Assembly (NCBI GenBank): GCA_017940265.1
Contig: JAGAYY010000009.1
Span: 1-35,085, forward strand
Length of the DNA stretch: 35,085 nucleotides
Source of the DNA: Bacilli bacterium
Lineage (GTDB): Bacteria > Bacillota_I > Bacilli_A > RFN20 > CAG-826
Reading direction: 5' to 3'
Shown here: piece after piece, positions 31,603 through 35,085 of the stretch
How the letters are laid out: every line of letters begins with the position of its first letter
How positions within the stretch are numbered: position 1 is the stretch's first letter
Position numbers and translations under genes: made by a program
Notes under the pieces: model-generated
What the model saw: the letters and a program-made list of their open reading frames with translations, nothing else
What the model was told of the DNA's origin: nothing
Databases searched by the model: none

Positions 31603-32715
31603 ATGAAAGTGTTATTAGGTCTTTCTGGTGGTGTTGATAGTGCGGTCTCCGCTTATCTTCTTTTAAAAGCGGGTCATGAAGTAACTGGTTGCTTTATGCG
31701 TAACTGGGACGCGCTCGCTAATGGGGACTATTTAGGCAATCCCACAATTAATAACGACCAATGCCCACAAGAAAAAGACTATGATGATGCGCAAAAAGTC
31801 GCGGATAAACTTGGTATCAAATTATTAAGAATTGATTATATCAAAGAGTACTGGGATAACGTTTTCACTTACTTAATTAAAGAATATGAATGTGGTAGAA
31901 CTCCTAACCCAGATATTTTCTGTAATAAGTATATTAAGTTTGGACCATTTCTAAAATACGCTAAAGAACATGGCTATGACGCTATTGCGATGGGCCATTA
32001 CGCCAAGCGTATTGATAAAGATGGCGTGGCTTATCTTCTTAAGAGTTTTGATAAAAACAAAGATCAAACATATTTCTTAAGTCAAATTAGCCAAGAACAA
32101 TTATCATTCTGCTTATTTCCATTAGGGGATATTGATAAACCAGAAGTGAGAAGAATCGCTCATGAACTTGATTTAGAATCAGTGATGGATAAAAAAGATA
32201 GCACTGGTATCTGCTTTATTGGTGAAAGAAATTTCAAAGACTTCTTAAAGAACTACATCCCCGCTCAACGTGGAGATATTATCGATATCGAAGGAAACCG
32301 TAAAGTCGGTGAACATGAAGGGGCGATGTATTACACAATCGGTCAAAGAAAAGGCTTAGGTATCGGTGGCATTCACGGAGAAGAAGCCAAAGGCTGGTTT
32401 GTTGTCGATAAAGATGTTAAAAAGAATATCTTATATGTCGCTAGTGGTGATGAAAGCAGTTACTTATACTCTAAAGGCTGCACAGTCACTAACTTAAACT
32501 GGATTAGTAAAAAACCAGAAGTTAATCAAAGATTAAACGCTAAGTTTAGATATAGACAAGCGGATAATCCAATCATCATTAAAGAAATAAATGATGAACA
32601 AATTACGTTAGAATTTGTCGAGCCAATCAAAGCGGTCACTCCAGGCCAAGCCGCTGTTATTTATGACGGGGATATCTGCCTTGGTGGTGGTCTAATTGAT
32701 AAAGTTATCAAATAA
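31603..32715 (+). CDS. mnmA: tRNA-specific 2-thiouridylase MnmA
   Basis: 370 aa; thiolates U34 of tRNA-Lys, tRNA-Glu and tRNA-Gln. The PP-loop is GLSGGVDSAVSAYLL (residues 6-20). Cys107 in NPDIFCNKYIKFG and Cys204 in DSTGICFIGERNF are the two catalytic cysteines. The C-terminal beta-barrel ends with TPGQAAVIYDGDICLGGG. It begins 1 nt after dtd. No strong terminator follows; the alaS T-box begins about 40 nt downstream. Confidence 0.96.
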   Translation: MKVLLGLSGGVDSAVSAYLLLKAGHEVTGCFMRNWDALANGDYLGNPTINNDQCPQEKDYDDAQKVADKLGIKLLRIDYIKEYWDNVFTYLIKEYECGRTPNPDIFCNKYIKFGPFLKYAKEHGYDAIAMGHYAKRIDKDGVAYLLKSFDKNKDQTYFLSQISQEQLSFCLFPLGDIDKPEVRRIAHELDLESVMDKKDSTGICFIGERNFKDFLKNYIPAQRGDIIDIEGNRKVGEHEGAMYYTIGQRKGLGIGGIHGEEAKGWFVVDKDVKKNILYVASGDESSYLYSKGCTVTNLNWISKKPEVNQRLNAKFRYRQADNPIIIKEINDEQITLEFVEPIKAVTPGQAAVIYDGDICLGGGLIDKVIK

Positions 32716-32754
32716 TAATAGTTTTTATCATTTTTTAATGATATATTATTGTCG

Positions 32755-32965
32755 CAAAGCAGGAAGCTCATATAGCTATTGACCTTTTAGCGAGTGCCGG
32801 TTGGTGAAAAGGGCATAAGGAAAATACTATAAAGCCACTTCCGAAGTTTCGGGTAATGCCGACGTCAGAATAACGATTTATTCTTAAATAAGTGCTCCCA
32901 TAATCATGGAAGAATAAGGATGGTACCGCGGAGAAATCCGTTCCTTAAAGAGGTACTTTTTATTT
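32755..32965 (+). promoter_or_regulatory. T-box riboswitch (alanine) controlling alaS
   Basis: Stem I closes with GGAAG (32762-32766) and CTTCC (32838-32842), and an inner helix TATAG/CTATA. In the internal loop between them the 3' side reads AAGCCA, giving specifier GCC (32834-32836), an alanine codon. The T-box motif AAGGATGGTACCGCG (32916-32930) has the UGGU bulge, which pairs with the ACCA end of tRNA-Ala. The antiterminator uses AAGGA with TCCTT (32942-32946), and the competing terminator uses GTACC (32923-32927) with GGTAC (32952-32956) before a T-rich tract. Uncharged tRNA-Ala would permit transcription of alaS. Confidence 0.92.
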
Positions 32966-32981
32966 ATTTGGAGGTAATTCT

Positions 32982-35085
32982 ATGAAGTACATGAAAAGTA
33001 AAGACATTCGTAGAATGTGGTTAGACTTCTTTGAAAGCAAAGGTCACCATGTTGAACCAGGTTCTTCTTTAATCCCAAAGAACGACCCAACATTACTATG
33101 GATCAACGCTGGTGTGGCCGCTTTAAAGAAATACTTTGATGGTAGTGAAATCCCACCAAGCAGAAGAATCACAAACGCGCAAAAATGTATTAGAACTAAC
33201 GATATTGAAAACGTTGGTGATGCCACTCACTTAACATTCTTTGAAATGTTAGGTAACTTCTCCATCGGTGACTACTTCAGAAAAGAAGTCATCCCATGGG
33301 CATGGGAAATGTTAACAAGTGAAAAATGGTTCAATTTTCCAAAGGAAAGATTATATGTCACCTATCACCCAGATGATTTAGAAACAAAGAAATGCTGGAT
33401 GGATGCTGGTGTTCCTGAAGACCATCTAATTACTAAAGAAGATAACTTCTGGGAAATCGGTGAAGGTCCATGTGGCCCTGATACTGAAATCCATTTCGAT
33501 AGAGGTGAAAAGTTTGACCCTGAAGGTGTTGGTTTAAAACTTTTAATTGAAGATTTACCAAACTTTAGATTCGTGGAAATTTGGAATATCGTCTTCTCCC
33601 AATTCAATAGTGAAGCTGGTAAAAAGAGAAGCGAATATAAAGAATTACCAAGTAAAAACATCGATACTGGTGCGGGTTTAGAAAGATTTGTGACCGTTAT
33701 CCAAGGTAAAGATACCTGCTATGAAACAGATTTATTCTGGCCAATGATTGAAAAAACTGAACAAATCTGTGGCAAGAAATATAACGATAATCCAAGACCC
33801 TTTAGAGTTATCGCTGACCACATTAGAACAATTACTTTCGCTTTAGCGGATGGTGAATCTTTCTCTAATGAAGGTAGAGGCTACGTTTTACGTAGACTTC
33901 TTAGAAGAGCGGTGCGATATGGCAAACTCTTAGGTATGGAAAAACCATTCTTATATGAACTTGTCGATGTCGTTGCTAATAACATGGAAGACTATTATCC
34001 ATATTTACAAGGTAAGAAAGAATTCGTCGCTAAAATCGTAAAAGCGGAAGAAGAAAAATTCATTAAGACTTTAACAAATGGCGAAGCTCTTTTAATGAAA
34101 TTAATTAATGATAATAAAGCTGTCTCAGGTGCGGATGTCTTCAAACTCTATGATACATTTGGTTTCCCAAAAGAACTCACATTAGAAATTTGTGAAGAAC
34201 AAGGTATTAAAGTTAACGTTGAACAATTTGAAAAGCTCATGAAAGAGCAAAGAGAAAGAGCGAGATCTGCGCGTGGTGACCAACAATCTATGAATAAGCA
34301 AGCTATTGACTTAATGAAATGTACAGTGGCTTCTAAATTCAATTATGGTAGTGAACCTATTAAAGCTAAAGTTGTGGCCTGTTTCAAAGACGGCAATAAA
34401 GTTGACTCTTTTGATGACGAAGGTGAATTAATGCTTGATGTCACTAATTTCTACGCTGAAAGCGGTGGTCAAGTCGCTGATACTGGTGTCATGGAAAATG
34501 AAAATGTTTCTATGAAAGTCACTAATGTCATTAAAGCTCCTAATAAACAACACTTACATTCCGTTAAAGTGATGTTTGGCGAAGTTAAAGTTGGGGATGA
34601 AATAACCGCGAAGATTGATGAAAATAGAAGAGCCTTAATTGCTAGAAACCATTCTTCAGTTCACTTATTACAACAAGCTTTAACTGAAGTTTTAGGTGAT
34701 CATATCGCTCAACATGGTAGTTATGTTAACGATGAATATTCTCACTTTGACTTCAACCATTTTGCAAAAATGACTCCAGAACAAATCGCGGAAGTGGAAA
34801 GAAAAGTCAATCAATATATCGCTCAAGCGATTAAAGAAGAAACGTTTGTTTTACCAATCGAAGAAGCGAAAAAGATGGGCGCTAAAGCGTTATTCGATGA
34901 TAAATATGGTGATACTGTCAGAGTTGTCACCTTTGGTGATGTCTCTAAAGAATTCTGTGGTGGTACACACGTCACTAACACAAGCGATATCGGTGTCTTT
35001 GTTATTGAATATGAAGAATCTGTCGCCGCAGGTATTAGAAGAATTCAAGCTAGAACATCATTCGGTGCTTATGAACTATTAAAGA
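32982..35085 (+). CDS. alaS: Alanine-tRNA ligase, 3' end truncated by the window
   Basis: 701 codons visible of an expected ~870-880; the frame is open to the window end. The class II catalytic domain begins MKYMKSKDIRRMWLDFFESK, with ADHIRTITFALADGESFSNEGRGYVLRRLL marking the tRNA-recognition part (quoted in two blocks: DHIRTITFALADG, then EGRGYVLRRLLRRAVRYG). The editing domain has ARNHSSVHLLQQAL (HxxxH) and the Cys/His ligands of EFCGGTHVTNTSD. The SD GGAGG (32970-32974) lies 7 nt before the ATG. It is regulated by the upstream T-box. The C-terminal C-Ala domain lies beyond the window. Confidence 0.97.
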   Translation, partial: MKYMKSKDIRRMWLDFFESKGHHVEPGSSLIPKNDPTLLWINAGVAALKKYFDGSEIPPSRRITNAQKCIRTNDIENVGDATHLTFFEMLGNFSIGDYFRKEVIPWAWEMLTSEKWFNFPKERLYVTYHPDDLETKKCWMDAGVPEDHLITKEDNFWEIGEGPCGPDTEIHFDRGEKFDPEGVGLKLLIEDLPNFRFVEIWNIVFSQFNSEAGKKRSEYKELPSKNIDTGAGLERFVTVIQGKDTCYETDLFWPMIEKTEQICGKKYNDNPRPFRVIADHIRTITFALADGESFSNEGRGYVLRRLLRRAVRYGKLLGMEKPFLYELVDVVANNMEDYYPYLQGKKEFVAKIVKAEEEKFIKTLTNGEALLMKLINDNKAVSGADVFKLYDTFGFPKELTLEICEEQGIKVNVEQFEKLMKEQRERARSARGDQQSMNKQAIDLMKCTVASKFNYGSEPIKAKVVACFKDGNKVDSFDDEGELMLDVTNFYAESGGQVADTGVMENENVSMKVTNVIKAPNKQHLHSVKVMFGEVKVGDEITAKIDENRRALIARNHSSVHLLQQALTEVLGDHIAQHGSYVNDEYSHFDFNHFAKMTPEQIAEVERKVNQYIAQAIKEETFVLPIEEAKKMGAKALFDDKYGDTVRVVTFGDVSKEFCGGTHVTNTSDIGVFVIEYEESVAAGIRRIQARTSFGAYELLK

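Noticed and set aside
32726-32743. TATCATT-TTTT-AATGATA hairpin after mnmA as a terminator
   Set aside because: AT-only stem with no proper T tract after it; it may simply overlap the alaS promoter region.
1-35085. Mycoplasma genetic code (UGA = Trp)
   Set aside because: truB and the gene at 4097 end on UGA in sensible places, and Trp in conserved motifs is encoded by TGG.
1-35085. tRNA or rRNA genes, CRISPR arrays, complete insertion sequences, prophage genes
   Set aside because: None seen: no cloverleaf with CCA-type ends outside the T-box leader, no spaced repeat arrays, no transposase or integrase motifs.

Overview
The window is chromosomal DNA from a low-GC, AT-rich bacterium of the Bacilli / Mollicutes-related Firmicutes. 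The evidence is the order rimP-nusA-ylxR-infB-rbfA-truB-ribF-rpsO-pnp, the order rnj-ftsK, a T-box in front of alaS, and Gram-positive-type genes such as LicD, type I pullulanase and pyrimidine-nucleoside phosphorylase. UGA is a stop here (truB and one hypothetical gene end on it), so this is not the Mycoplasma code. An uncultured gut lineage near Erysipelotrichales/Acholeplasmatales would fit, but that is inference. Most genes are packed head to tail on the plus strand, and several in-operon starts have no Shine-Dalgarno (SD) sequence.

Layout. 1-4020: aminopeptidase C, a HAD phosphatase, a four-helix membrane protein with a leucine-rich-repeat tail, and a LicD-family protein. 4097-6270: an accessory pair of unrecognised genes, a secreted or membrane protein overlapping a soluble protein. 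6297-14435: the transcription/translation operon (rimP, nusA, ylxR, infB, rbfA, truB, ribF, rpsO). It starts with a promoter and a leader that looks like a transcription attenuator, and it is interrupted by a minus-strand TtcA-GNAT fusion gene. 14442-15240: a 0.8 kb gene-poor island (see below). 15261-17577: pnp with its own promoter and terminator. 17589-20680: a three-gene FAD oxidoreductase operon (GlpA-like, NAD/FAD oxidoreductase, DUF1667). 20757-28437: an RNase J paralog with a degraded active site, FtsK, pullulanase, a small possibly SSB-like protein and PlsC. 28434-29717 (minus): an RsmF/RsmB-type rRNA methyltransferase. 29767-35085: pyrimidine-nucleoside phosphorylase, Dtd, MnmA, a T-box with a GCC (Ala) specifier, and alaS, which runs off the end of the window.

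The main discovery candidate is the island between rpsO and pnp. It holds two tandem, diverged copies of what looks like a type I toxin-antitoxin module. Each copy has a promoter, a 32-nt identical 5' leader start, an SD hidden in a hairpin, a 29-codon hydrophobic peptide gene (shared core KxALICL), and a convergent antisense promoter with identical box sequences and 16-nt spacing (TTTACA-16-TATAAT). The antisense RNA would cover the mRNA 3' end. In each copy the anti-SD segment of the leader can pair either with the SD or with the mRNA 3' end, and the antisense RNA begins with a copy of that anti-SD segment. These elements change together between the two copies (CCTCGT/ACGAGG/TTACGAGG against CCTCCT/AGGAGG/TAGGAGG), which argues for a real RNA switch specific to each locus.
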